From positions 1 through 30,471 of the forward strand of contig JBLINY010000048.1 of assembly GCA_047638695.1 (NCBI GenBank): 30,471 nucleotides of DNA, in the 5' to 3' direction. The notes under the pieces were generated by a model. It had not been told where the DNA came from. It searched no databases and saw nothing but the letters and a program-made list of their open reading frames with translations. The number at the start of each line of letters is the position of its first letter. Position 1 is the first letter of the stretch. Positions 8,216 through 15,576 of the stretch are shown here, piece by piece. This stretch comes from JAHECQ01 sp047638695 (GTDB lineage Bacteria > Actinomycetota > Acidimicrobiia > Acidimicrobiales > SZUA-35). A program made the translations under genes and the position numbers.

Positions 8216-9074
8216 GACTTGGCTTGGTCGAGTACGGGGTCAACTGGAGTTCGTGAGTCCAAACTGAGCGGTGCTGGGCATGTAGATACCAGAAAGCATC
8301 GGCGATCTCAGCAGGGTCCATCGCCACCTCGGGCCGCTGTTGAGCCAGTGGCAGCAGACGGGTGCCGGGCGAGTCGATGAGGCCATCGATTACAACGTTG
8401 GCGACGTGCACGCCGTGCTCGGAGTACTCCTCAGTGAGAACCTGAGCGAGCGTCTTCATCATCACCCGTGGGTAATACAGCGACTGGCCGGTGTAGCGCT
8501 TCTTGCCCCGTAGCGAGGAGGCATTGTTCGAGATCAGAAACGACCCGGTCCCGGCTTCTCGCATAGAAGGCAGCACCTCCTTGGCCACGAGGAACGGCCC
8601 TCGGCAGGCAATGTGCTGGGTTCGATCGAACAGTTCGGTGGGTATGTACTCCAACAGTTCCATCTCGGGCGGCAAGTCCCTTCCGTCGAGATAGCCGGCG
8701 TTGTAGACCAGGACCTCGGGATCTCCAGCTTCGACGCGGATACGTTTGAAGGCGGCCGAGATCGACTCTTCTGATTCGAGATCGAGCTCCACGATCAGAC
8801 ACTGTCCGCCCTGTTCCTCGATGGCATCCCGAAGAGGAACGGCGTTGACCTCGGTCCGTGTTGTCAGAATGACAAAGAAGCCTTCGGCCGCGAACCGTTG
8901 GGCGATGGCTCCGCCCACACCCCACCGGGCAGCGACGGGAACATCGCTGTCGTCAACGTCAGTGCCGTTGATCAGCCGAGTGTTGCGGCCGTCGGCCTGC
9001 CACTTGGAGGTGGCGCCGATCACCACCGCGACCTGTGCCTTTGTTGGATCGGCCTTCGCAGCGGAGCTACTCAT
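8211..9074 (-). CDS. Short-chain dehydrogenase/reductase (SDR) with an interrupted glycine loop
   Basis: 287 residues with a Rossmann NAD(P) fold: VAVVIGATS at 15-23, FFVILTTRT after the first helix, DLE near 98-100, YNAG at 124-127, ISNNASS at 181-187. Two things are odd. The glycine-rich loop is split: GATS and WGVGGAIAQRF are separated by about 27 residues where ordinary SDRs have none. The usual YxxxK active site is not seen; the aligned stretch reads SLYYPRVMMKTLAQVL, with Arg where the Lys should be. It may have altered chemistry or be a non-enzymatic SDR. The ATG lies 6 bases after a TAGGTT -10 element. Divergent from a MaoC gene, which suggests fatty acyl or polyketide-like metabolism. 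Confidence 0.85.
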   Translation of the reverse strand: MSSSAAKADPTKAQVAVVIGATSKWQADGRNTRLINGTDVDDSDVPVAARWGVGGAIAQRFAAEGFFVILTTRTEVNAVPLRDAIEEQGGQCLIVELDLESEESISAAFKRIRVEAGDPEVLVYNAGYLDGRDLPPEMELLEYIPTELFDRTQHIACRGPFLVAKEVLPSMREAGTGSFLISNNASSLRGKKRYTGQSLYYPRVMMKTLAQVLTEEYSEHGVHVANVVIDGLIDSPGTRLLPLAQQRPEVAMDPAEIADAFWYLHAQHRSVWTHELQLTPYSTKPSH

Positions 9075-9080
9075 GAGGCG

Positions 9081-9097
9081 AACCTAGTGTCTAGGTT
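9081..9097. promoter_or_regulatory. 17-bp perfect palindrome: paired divergent -10 elements and/or operator
   Basis: AACCTAG-TGT-CTAGGTT lies between the divergent SDR and MaoC starts. Each arm contains TAGGTT, which fits the TANNNT -10 pattern: on the minus strand it lies 6 bases before the SDR ATG (leaderless), and on the plus strand it would give MaoC a short leader with its ribosome site. It could also be the binding site of a dimeric repressor. Confidence 0.6.
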
Positions 9098-9128
9098 GCT
9101 GAGAGATTCCGCCAGGAGGCAAAACCAA

Positions 9129-9605
9129 ATGACGTCCGAACAGAACATGACCGCCGCACTCGAGGCGCTGCAGGCTCGAATCGGCGAGTCCAGCCCGCCG
9201 ACCGATTGGTTGGAGATGACACAAGACCGAATCCAGGCGTTCGCCGATGTCACCCTCGATCAACAGTGGATCCACGTTGATGCGGAGCGAGCGAACGAAG
9301 GTCCTTTTGGCGCACCGATCGCCCATGGCCACCTGACCCTCTCGATCATGGGGCATCTCCCCCGCACCGAGGCCGTTCCCGGACCATCGCTCGAGGGTCA
9401 AAAACTCGGCATCAACTACGGCTTCGACAAAGTCCGATTCCCATCTCCGGTTCCGGTCGGCGCCATGATCCGTAGTACCAGCACACTCAAGCGGGCCGAG
9501 ATCAAGGGTGGCATGATCGAAGTCATGAACGAGGTGAAGGTCGAGGTCAAGGGTCAGGACAAGCCAGCCGTCGTGGCCGAGAGCCTTGGCCGGCTGGTGT
9601 TCTGA
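9129..9605 (+). CDS. MaoC-family (R)-hydratase / dehydratase
   Basis: 158 residues, the usual size of a single hot-dog MaoC protein. ATG 9129 follows AGGAGG at 9114-9119. The hydratase-2 motif is present: TLDQQWIHVDAERA (Asp44 and His49 in the catalytic positions), then GPFGAPIAHGHLTLS. The likely reaction is reversible hydration of an enoyl-CoA or similar thioester, in the cytoplasm. Its divergent partner is the odd SDR; a hydratase and a dehydrogenase/reductase could act in succession on one acyl substrate (inference). Confidence 0.92.
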   Translation: MTSEQNMTAALEALQARIGESSPPTDWLEMTQDRIQAFADVTLDQQWIHVDAERANEGPFGAPIAHGHLTLSIMGHLPRTEAVPGPSLEGQKLGINYGFDKVRFPSPVPVGAMIRSTSTLKRAEIKGGMIEVMNEVKVEVKGQDKPAVVAESLGRLVF

Positions 9606-9631
9606 GAGCCGCCGGATCCACCCTTCGCTGG

Positions 9632-10309
9632 CTACTCGTGTCGGAAAGACTCGCTGCCCGGTGGATTCGCAATGATCGGCCCGGCCAGGTTGGCCAGCGC
9701 GCCGAGCGAGGCGAACATCGTCTGAGTCGATGAGTCATCAGGGTCGAGCCGCGCCAGCATCTCGATACCGAGGAACATCGCTGACAACGCGTGAGCCAAC
9801 TGATCGGTTGGAAGGAAAGCGGCGAAGGGCGAGTCGCCGAAGGCTCGCTTGAGCGCCCCGGCAACAAGATCGTTCCAGGGCTGCAGCGTCGCAATCACCT
9901 GTGGCCCAAGACCGCTGCTGGCCGACCACCCGGCCACGATGGCCGACAATGCCGGAACGTCGGGATCATCTCGGGTGCCATGGAGGTCGGTCGCAATCCG
10001 AACAAGGCCGGGAAGATCATCGACCTCTTCCAGCCGTTCTCGGAAACGACCCATCCGCCGCTCGTTCGCTCGCTCGAGCGACGCCAAGAGCAACTCGTCC
10101 ACCGACCCGAAGTGATAGAAGACCAGCGCCTGATTGAAGTCGCCGGTGCGAGCGATGGCACGAGCGCTGGTGCCGATCAACCCTTCCTGACTGACCGTAG
10201 CCAGGGCAGCGTCGATGATTCGTTCTTTGGTCTGCTCGCCGCTCTGATTACCTCGACTTTGATTGCCTCGACGACTGGCCACGTCGTGCAGTCTGGCGGG
10301 AGTGCTCAT
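9632..10309 (-). CDS. TetR-family transcriptional regulator
   Basis: 225 residues. The N-terminal helix-turn-helix (about 25-75) reads TKERIIDAALATVSQEGL, then TSARAIARTGDFNQALVFYH and FGSVDELLLASLERA, a standard TetR layout; the rest is a helical ligand-binding domain. A duplicated RGNQS stretch precedes the domain. Its ATG overlaps the DUF393 stop by four bases (ATGA), so it ends a three-gene operon and probably represses it through the twin palindromes at 11234-11275. The ligand is unknown. Confidence 0.92.
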   Translation of the reverse strand: MSTPARLHDVASRRGNQSRGNQSGEQTKERIIDAALATVSQEGLIGTSARAIARTGDFNQALVFYHFGSVDELLLASLERANERRMGRFRERLEEVDDLPGLVRIATDLHGTRDDPDVPALSAIVAGWSASSGLGPQVIATLQPWNDLVAGALKRAFGDSPFAAFLPTDQLAHALSAMFLGIEMLARLDPDDSSTQTMFASLGALANLAGPIIANPPGSESFRHE

Positions 10310-10797
10310 CGGTTGCAGCTATCGCCGCAAATCTCGCCGTCAAACTGCGGCGAATCGAGCGCCGCATCACGAGGAAACCCATCACGAGGAAACCCATCAC
10401 GAGGAAACAGGGCCGACACCATGCCCCTGCCTGCCGACAACCGGTGAAACACCTGCTTCGCCACTGGCTTCATCGCTGGCGATGCCAGACGAGTCGAGAG
10501 CCGCCGGTACGAACGAAGAGCCCACAGACAAACAATGAACGCATCGGGGCCGACCCAGACCGAGCCGTTGTTGTCCATCACCACCAACTCGTCACCCACG
10601 GGGATCATCGATCCCGCCCACCCTCGCACTGCGCTGTCGCTGGCAGCCACGAAATCGAGCGGAACGAGCTGCTCCTGGGTCGACAGCGACCCGCGACACC
10701 GCCGACGCAAGGCACAGCGATCGTCGTAGACAACGGTAAGACGGCCAACAGACGTTAGAGGTCTCCGATCAGCTGCAGGCATCGGGTCAAACGCCAA
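10306..10797 (-). CDS. DUF393 (DCC family) thiol-disulfide-oxidoreductase-like protein with atypical cysteines
   Basis: 163 residues. The body follows the DCC/DUF393 pattern: LTVVYDDRCALRRRC at 20-34, then ELVVMDNNGSVWVGPDAFIV, and the helix SPAMKPVAKQVFHRLSAGRG. In ordinary members the first motif is DGxCxxC, a thioredoxin-like CxxC; here it is Cys28-X5-Cys34, so redox activity may be changed or lost. The C-terminus carries FPRDG repeats encoded by a 15-bp tandem repeat. It overlaps the upstream membrane-protein gene by 11 bases and the downstream tetR by four. Confidence 0.75.
   Translation of the reverse strand: MAFDPMPAADRRPLTSVGRLTVVYDDRCALRRRCRGSLSTQEQLVPLDFVAASDSAVRGWAGSMIPVGDELVVMDNNGSVWVGPDAFIVCLWALRSYRRLSTRLASPAMKPVAKQVFHRLSAGRGMVSALFPRDGFPRDGFPRDAALDSPQFDGEICGDSCNR
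10366..10410. repeat. 15-bp tandem repeat, three copies, inside the DUF393 gene
   Basis: ATCACGAGGAAACCC occurs twice in full, and a third copy ends in AG instead of CC. On the minus strand it encodes the FPRDG repeats near the C-terminus of the DUF393 protein. The unit keeps the reading frame. Confidence 0.9.
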
Positions 10798-11215
10798 CAG
10801 GCGGGGTGGGGGGCTGAGGCTGCATCAGCAACGTCGGAGGCGGCGGCTGAAAGTCCGCAACTCTGCGGTCGCGGTGCGTCCGAATCTTCCAGAAGACGAA
10901 CATATTCACGAGGTGGATCACCCCGAGCGACAGCAACAACGCCCCGAGCTTCGAGACCAGGCCGTTGAAGGCAAAAGTCAAGGTCGCTCCATCGGCCGGC
11001 ACCTCGTACAGAAGCAGGGCATATCCCAGATTGAGCAGGTAGAACCCGACGACAAGCAGATGGTTGACCGAACGTGCCATGTCGGCTTCCTCGAACACAT
11101 CCCGCAGAAATACCTCGCCATTGCGGTACAGGGTGCGGGCCAGGAAGACCACAAGCCCAACGGCGAGAGCGGCGTAGGCCAGGTAGAGGCCAATTGCGGT
11201 GAATTCGGTGATCAT
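10787..11215 (-). CDS. Small membrane protein, three predicted helices, first gene of the tetR operon
   Basis: 142 residues with three hydrophobic segments at about 7-27, 51-70 and 85-110, and a proline-rich C-terminal tail (QPPPPTLLMQPQPPTPPVGV). I do not recognise a named family. It overlaps the DUF393 gene by 11 bases, so the two are probably co-translated; a membrane partner for the DUF393 protein is a reasonable guess. A purine-rich GAGAGA stretch precedes the ATG. Two palindromic operators lie immediately upstream. Confidence 0.82.
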   Translation of the reverse strand: MITEFTAIGLYLAYAALAVGLVVFLARTLYRNGEVFLRDVFEEADMARSVNHLLVVGFYLLNLGYALLLYEVPADGATLTFAFNGLVSKLGALLLSLGVIHLVNMFVFWKIRTHRDRRVADFQPPPPTLLMQPQPPTPPVGV

Positions 11216-11233
11216 GAGTCTCTCTTTTTTAAT

Positions 11234-11249
11234 TTGAGCGTTTGCTCAA
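11234..11249. promoter_or_regulatory. Palindromic operator 1 of the tetR operon
   Basis: TTGAGCGTTTGCTCAA has two 6-base arms (TTGAGC/GCTCAA) around GTTT. It lies 19 bases upstream of the first gene of the operon. With operator 2 (centres 26 bases apart) it fits TetR-type autoregulation. Confidence 0.8.
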
Positions 11250-11259
11250 AGCATTTGAA

Positions 11260-11275
11260 TTGAGCGTACGCTCAA
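11260..11275. promoter_or_regulatory. Palindromic operator 2, overlapping a -10-like TACGCT
   Basis: TTGAGCGTACGCTCAA is a perfect 16-bp palindrome with the same arms as operator 1. It contains TACGCT (TANNNT) on both strands, so a bound repressor could also affect the divergent DinB/MDMPI-like gene. Confidence 0.82.
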
Positions 11276-11437
11276 CTTCTCAGATGGTCAAGAGAAATGG
11301 TCAAGAGAAATTGGCGCGGAGCGATCTTGAGATCACCGTCGATTGTCCCGCTTACCGTTCGTCGTCCCTGCGAGAGGCCCGCCCCGTTGCTCTCACCTCA
11401 TGGCCGACAACGGGGCCAAACCAACAAGGAGACGAAG

Positions 11438-12061
11438 ATGGCAGACGAATGGACGATCGCCGGCAAGGCTCGCACCGACTTCGCTGAAATGATCAGTGGA
11501 CTATCAGCGGACCAGCAAACGGCCGACACCCTTTGCGACGGCTGGACCGTGCAGAACGTCGCCGGCCATGTCGTGAGTTTCATCGAGATGTCGCTGCCAA
11601 CGCTGATGATCAGCATGGCGAAAGGCGGTTTCAACATCGACAAGGCGTGGCACGCAAACGCCAAAAAGTACGGCGAACAGGGGATGCAAGAGATCGTTCG
11701 AAAGATCCAGGCTGACGCGGCAAAACCATCGGCCGTAAAGTCTTTCCCCGCTGGTCTCACGATCGCCGACGTTGCCGTCCATACGCAGGATGTCCGCCGT
11801 CCGCTGGGACTAGGAGGTTCGCTCGATCCACAAGTCACCCGTTCGGCGCTCGACTTCTGTACCAGCCACAAGAAGGGGAAGATGCAGGTCCCAAGTGACC
11901 ACATTGGTGGTCTATGCCTTGAGGCAGCCGATATGGATTGGACGTGGGGCAGCGGCGACCTTGTCCGTGGGCCGGCTGAAGCCATCCTCCTTGCGATCAA
12001 CCGCCGCGATACCCGATCTGAGCTCACCGGCGACGGGGTCGCCAAGCTCCCTCGCGGCTAG
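11438..12061 (+). CDS. DinB/MDMPI-like protein, maleylpyruvate isomerase family
   Basis: 207 residues. The start at 11438 has an AAGGAG ribosome site 6 bases away; an upstream in-frame ATG lacks one. The N-terminus (GLSADQQTADTLCDGWTVQN, then VAGHVVSFIEM) and DVAVHTQDVRRPLGL match the mycothiol-dependent maleylpyruvate isomerase N-terminal fold. His44, His115 and Asp118 are candidate metal ligands. The fold uses a metal and often a low-molecular-weight thiol; the substrate here is unknown. Divergent from the tetR operon across two operators, so it may be in the same regulon. Followed by a strong hairpin. Confidence 0.82.
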   Translation: MADEWTIAGKARTDFAEMISGLSADQQTADTLCDGWTVQNVAGHVVSFIEMSLPTLMISMAKGGFNIDKAWHANAKKYGEQGMQEIVRKIQADAAKPSAVKSFPAGLTIADVAVHTQDVRRPLGLGGSLDPQVTRSALDFCTSHKKGKMQVPSDHIGGLCLEAADMDWTWGSGDLVRGPAEAILLAINRRDTRSELTGDGVAKLPRG

Positions 12062-12075
12062 AAATTCGACGCGAA

Positions 12076-12115
12076 GCGGCCCCGACTCCCCCTAGCTAGA
12101 GGGCGTCGGGGCCGC
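12076..12115. terminator. Long hairpin between convergent genes, bidirectional terminator
   Basis: GCGGCCCCGAC and GTCGGGGCCGC form a perfect 11-bp stem; the loop can pair further (CCCT with AGGG). It sits between the stops of the DinB/MDMPI-like gene and the Septum_form gene. There is no U-tract, as is common in high-GC actinobacteria. Confidence 0.8.
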
Positions 12116-12145
12116 TGTGATCAGGAAAAGGCGCTATCCAAACGA

Positions 12146-12823
12146 TCAGACGCCAGCGCCTCGGGCCGTCCCGGTGCGAGGACTCTCATCCACATTGATC
12201 AAGAGGCACAGAACCTCACGGTCATCGCCCAGCGTCCAAGATTCCATGGTCGGATACAGGTAGCTAACGTCAAGAATCGAGTCGGCAAAGGCGAGGCCGA
12301 CGAAGCCATCGAATGCTCCGAGACAACCCTCTTGGGCATCTTCGACGATGGCGTCGGTACCGGGGAAGCTCTCACCAACGATGTCGAAGGCGTAATAGAT
12401 CTCATACAGGTGCTCGGCCTCGCAGGACAAGCCGTCAACCTCACTGACGACGTCAATCGAGAGGCTGTCGAAGCAGTCACCGACGTCGAGATCGAACACA
12501 TCGGTCTCTGTGGGGTCGGGCTGGACCGGGTCAGCCTCTGGCTCAGTATCCGTAGTGGTCGAATCGTCGTCTCCACCCGATGACCCCGCGTCATCGCCGT
12601 CGGTTGAGCTGGAAAGTCCGCCGCTAGAACCGCTATCGGGATCAGGATCAGGATCAGCATCGCTGCCGGTGTCGGTCTCGACGACCGTCGATTCGGTGGT
12701 GGTTGAATCTGACGTCGCTGGAGCGGCATCGCTCCCGCTGGAGGCGTCGGTGCCTCCGCAAGCCCCGACTACGACGGCCATCGCCAGCAGCGTGGCGCTC
12801 ATCGACAACTTCTTTGCGGTCAC
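12146..12823 (-). CDS. Septum_form-domain lipoprotein
   Basis: 225 residues from a GTG at 12823 that has AGGAGAGG just upstream; a later ATG at 12802 is possible. The signal peptide ends in a lipobox (VVVGAC, Cys22), followed by ~80 residues of Ser/Thr/Asp/Gly-rich linker. The globular part starts with VFDLDVGDCFDSL and goes on with CEAEHLYEIYYAFDI, AQEGCLGAFDGFVGL and YLYPTMESWTLGDDREVLCL, which fits the Septum_form family (PF13845) with its conserved Cys and His-Xaa-Xaa-Glu. Anchored outside the membrane; its role in the cell envelope is not defined in this family. Confidence 0.82.
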   Translation of the reverse strand: MTAKKLSMSATLLAMAVVVGACGGTDASSGSDAAPATSDSTTTESTVVETDTGSDADPDPDPDSGSSGGLSSSTDGDDAGSSGGDDDSTTTDTEPEADPVQPDPTETDVFDLDVGDCFDSLSIDVVSEVDGLSCEAEHLYEIYYAFDIVGESFPGTDAIVEDAQEGCLGAFDGFVGLAFADSILDVSYLYPTMESWTLGDDREVLCLLINVDESPRTGTARGAGV

Positions 12824-12900
12824 TGGTGTTCCTCTCCTTGGCGCCGCGACGCGGCGTCCCGTCAGTATGAACGGCACAGTTCAACTCGTGGTTGAGCTTC

Positions 12901-12906
12901 TAACCT
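12901..12906 (+). promoter_or_regulatory. -10 element of the lar operon
   Basis: TAACCT lies 7 bases before the larE ATG, in line with a leaderless transcript. No convincing -35 element is seen. Confidence 0.55.
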
Positions 12907-12913
12907 GTCGGCC

Positions 12914-13729
12914 ATGGATGAGCTACAAAAACTCGGTGATCGCCTCATCGATGCGTGCCGAGCTATTGGGCCCATGGTCATCGCCTTCTCCGGAGGCGTC
13001 GATTCGTCACTTTTGGCCGTTGCCGCTCATCGAGCCCTCCCGGAGCAATCGCTTGCAGCCACAGCCAACTCGGCTTCTCTCGCCGAAGGTGAACTCGAGC
13101 ATTGCCGTTCCCTGGCCGCCACCTGGGGTGTGCCATGGCTCGACGTCACCACCACAGAGCTCGACGACCAGCGGTACATCGCCAACAACGGCGACCGCTG
13201 CTTCTGGTGCAAGACGGCGCTGATGGACCAACTTCTGCCGATTGCCACTCGGCGAAGCGCAACCGTTGTACTGGGCGTCAACCTCGACGATCTCGGCGAT
13301 CACCGCCCAGGTCAGCACGCAGCAGCGCAGCGGGGCGCCCGCTTTCCACTGGTTGAAGCCGACTTCAGCAAGGACGACATCAGGGCCTTGGCTCGACATT
13401 GGGGGCTCGAAGTCTGGGATCGGCCAGCGATGCCCTGCCTCTCGTCTCGTATCCCGTACGGCACGGCGGTGTCGGTGCCTCTTCTCAGTCGAATTGACCG
13501 GGCCGAAGCCGCTGTTCGCGAGCTCGGGTTCCCCGACGTCAGGGTCCGACACTACGACGACACGGCGCGTATCGAGGTTCCAGCCGACTACCTCATCAAA
13601 GCGGCCGAACAGGCCCAAGCGATCACCAACGGCGTCATGGCGGCCGGGTACCGATACGTCACCCTCGACCTGGCCGGATTGCGATCGGGGAATCTGAACA
13701 ACGCACTCAGCACGGCGGTCGAGTCGTGA
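12914..13729 (+). CDS. larE: LarE, ATP-dependent sacrificial sulfur transferase
   Basis: 271 residues. LarE adenylates the carboxylated nicotinate ring and inserts sulfur during nickel-pincer nucleotide (NPN) synthesis. The PP-loop ATP motif is at 26-32 (SGGVDSS). Cys175 in PAMPCLSSRIPYG is in the position of the sacrificial cysteine of Lactobacillus LarE (Cys176), so this protein would lose its own Cys sulfur in each turnover. A CFWC pair (96, 99) is also present. First gene of an operon; its stop overlaps the larB start (GTGA). No ribosome site is seen, which fits the leaderless -10. Confidence 0.95.
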   Translation: MDELQKLGDRLIDACRAIGPMVIAFSGGVDSSLLAVAAHRALPEQSLAATANSASLAEGELEHCRSLAATWGVPWLDVTTTELDDQRYIANNGDRCFWCKTALMDQLLPIATRRSATVVLGVNLDDLGDHRPGQHAAAQRGARFPLVEADFSKDDIRALARHWGLEVWDRPAMPCLSSRIPYGTAVSVPLLSRIDRAEAAVRELGFPDVRVRHYDDTARIEVPADYLIKAAEQAQAITNGVMAAGYRYVTLDLAGLRSGNLNNALSTAVES

Positions 13730-14376
13730 GCAACCATGTCGGCGACGCCCGCCTCGACCTCAATCGAACCGAACGCATTGACCTGCCCGAAGCCGTGTAC
13801 TGCGCCGGCAAGACCACGGAGCAGTGCACACAAATTGTCGAGGAGCTGTTGCAGCGCAGCACCGACACGGTCATAGCGACCCGCATCACCGAACAGCAAT
13901 GGCCCGCGCTTGCGGCCCTCGACCCAGAACTCATAGGCATGGGAATCGCTGCCTGGCGACCTCGGCCGCCCACCAACGCCAACGTGGCAGTCGTCGCCGC
14001 CGGCACCTCTGACCTCCCGATCGCAGACGAATGCCGCGTGACGCTCGAAGCGCTCGGACACCATGTTCAATCAATCACCGACGTCGGTGTCGCCGGCCTA
14101 CATCGGCTCACGACAGCCCTGCCCGAGATGGCCGAAAGTAACGTCGTCGTGGCCTTGGCCGGCATGGAGGGAGCGCTGCCCACCGTGTTGGCCGGACTGA
14201 TCAAACAACCGATCGTGGCTGTTCCGACATCGGTCGGTTACGGAACATCATTCGAGGGCATCACCGCCTTGCTATCGATGATGTCATCGTGCGCCCCCGG
14301 CATCAGTGTTGTCGGCATCGACAACGGGTACGGCGCGGCCTGTGCCAGCCATCGCATCCTCGGACTTCGGGCGTGA
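13726..14376 (+). CDS. larB: LarB, nicotinic acid adenine dinucleotide carboxylase/hydrolase
   Basis: 216 residues from a GTG that overlaps the larE stop by four bases. LarB carboxylates NaAD at C5 of the pyridine ring and splits off AMP, the first step of NPN synthesis. The C-terminal domain resembles PurE-type carboxylases: VVAAGTSDLPIADECRVTLE, ITDVGVAGLHRL, VVVALAGMEGALPTVLAGL and VPTSVGYGTSFEGITALLSM. The N-terminal region is shorter than in well-known LarB proteins, but no earlier start fits. Confidence 0.94.
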   Translation: MSNHVGDARLDLNRTERIDLPEAVYCAGKTTEQCTQIVEELLQRSTDTVIATRITEQQWPALAALDPELIGMGIAAWRPRPPTNANVAVVAAGTSDLPIADECRVTLEALGHHVQSITDVGVAGLHRLTTALPEMAESNVVVALAGMEGALPTVLAGLIKQPIVAVPTSVGYGTSFEGITALLSMMSSCAPGISVVGIDNGYGAACASHRILGLRA

Positions 14377-15572
14377 GCCGCCACCTCTGGCTCGATCCAA
14401 CGTTCGGGGCGTCTGGCGACATGTTGCTCGGCGCCCTTGTCGGCCTCGGGGCGCCACTCGACGAGATCACGTCGGGCCTTCAAGGGCTCAATGTCGACGG
14501 GTGGTCGATCACGACAGAAACAACAACCCGTGGTGGCATCTCGGCCACCCGAGCCATCGTGCGGGCGGCTGTCGGGCACCACCACCGCTCATGGAGCAGC
14601 ATCGATCAACTCCTGGCCGAAGCAGACCTACCGCCAACTGCCCGTGACGGGGCACGCGCCACCTTCCGGTTGCTCGGCGAGATCGAAGCGAGGCAACACG
14701 CCGTCGATATCGACGAGGTGCACTTCCACGAAGTGGGCGCCGTCGACGCCATCGTCGACATCGTTGGTGTTTGGGTGGCACGCTCGCTGCTCAACATCGC
14801 CTCGGTCTCGGTCGGACCGGTCGGACTCGGTCACGGCACGGTGAAAGCGGCGCACGGCGTTCTGCCGCTCCCTGCTCCTGCCACTCTCGCTTTGCTCGAT
14901 GGGGCACCAGTGCGATCGCTCGATGTTCAGCTCGAAACCTGCACCCCGACCGGCGCTGCTCTTCTGCGCTCGCTCGGCGCCTGGGGGGCGATTCCCGATG
15001 GCGTCATCGCCGCGTCTGCTCGGGGCGCCGGTGGTCGAAACCCTGACACCCACCCAAATGTTGTGACGGCCATTCTCGTCGAGACCACCGATAGCCCAGA
15101 CCAGCCGGTTACGGCGCAGCCGGCCGTCGTACTGTCAACAAATGTCGATGACGTCACGCCAGAGGTCCTCGGGCACGTCATCAACAAACTGTTGGCGGCG
15201 GGTGCCGACGATGCGTGGATCGTGCCGATTCAGATGAAGAAGAACCGGCCAGCACACGAGCTGAGCGTGCTGACGTCGGCCAGTCGAGCCGAGGCGTTGC
15301 GTGAGCTCATCAGTCGCGAAACCGGAACCCTCGGCATCAGGGCCACCGACACCACCAAATTCCCGCTCGATCGCACCATGAGCAGTATCGAAGTACGAGG
15401 CGCTGTCGTCGCCGTCAAGGTTGGTCCCTTCGGTGCCAAACCGGAACACGATGATCTTGTCGCTCTCAGCGAGCAGACAGGCGTTCCGGTCCGGGTGTTG
15501 GCTGAAGAGGCCCGTACGGCGTGGTTGTCCGACTCCAGAAATGACAGCGAAGCCAACCAACCGCCACACTGA
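14373..15572 (+). CDS. larC: LarC, nickel insertion protein for the pincer cofactor (single fused reading frame)
   Basis: 399 residues from a GTG that overlaps the larB stop (GTGA). LarC loads nickel into the dithio-pincer using CTP. The N-terminal LarC1-type part begins HLWLDPTFGASGDMLLGAL and has DIDEVHFHEVGAVDAIVDI; the C-terminal LarC2-type part has LSTNVDDVTPEVLGHVINKL and WIVPIQMKKNRPAHELSVLT. In Lactobacillus these parts are joined by programmed frameshifting; here they are one continuous frame. His-rich GHHHR (~69-73) may help bind nickel. Confidence 0.95.
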   Translation: MSRHLWLDPTFGASGDMLLGALVGLGAPLDEITSGLQGLNVDGWSITTETTTRGGISATRAIVRAAVGHHHRSWSSIDQLLAEADLPPTARDGARATFRLLGEIEARQHAVDIDEVHFHEVGAVDAIVDIVGVWVARSLLNIASVSVGPVGLGHGTVKAAHGVLPLPAPATLALLDGAPVRSLDVQLETCTPTGAALLRSLGAWGAIPDGVIAASARGAGGRNPDTHPNVVTAILVETTDSPDQPVTAQPAVVLSTNVDDVTPEVLGHVINKLLAAGADDAWIVPIQMKKNRPAHELSVLTSASRAEALRELISRETGTLGIRATDTTKFPLDRTMSSIEVRGAVVAVKVGPFGAKPEHDDLVALSEQTGVPVRVLAEEARTAWLSDSRNDSEANQPPH

Positions 15573-15576
15573 GACG

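Noticed and set aside
11234..11275. LexA or other SOS sites
   Set aside because: The arms are TTGAGC/GCTCAA, not CGAAC/GTTCG; the neighbouring TetR gene is the simpler explanation.
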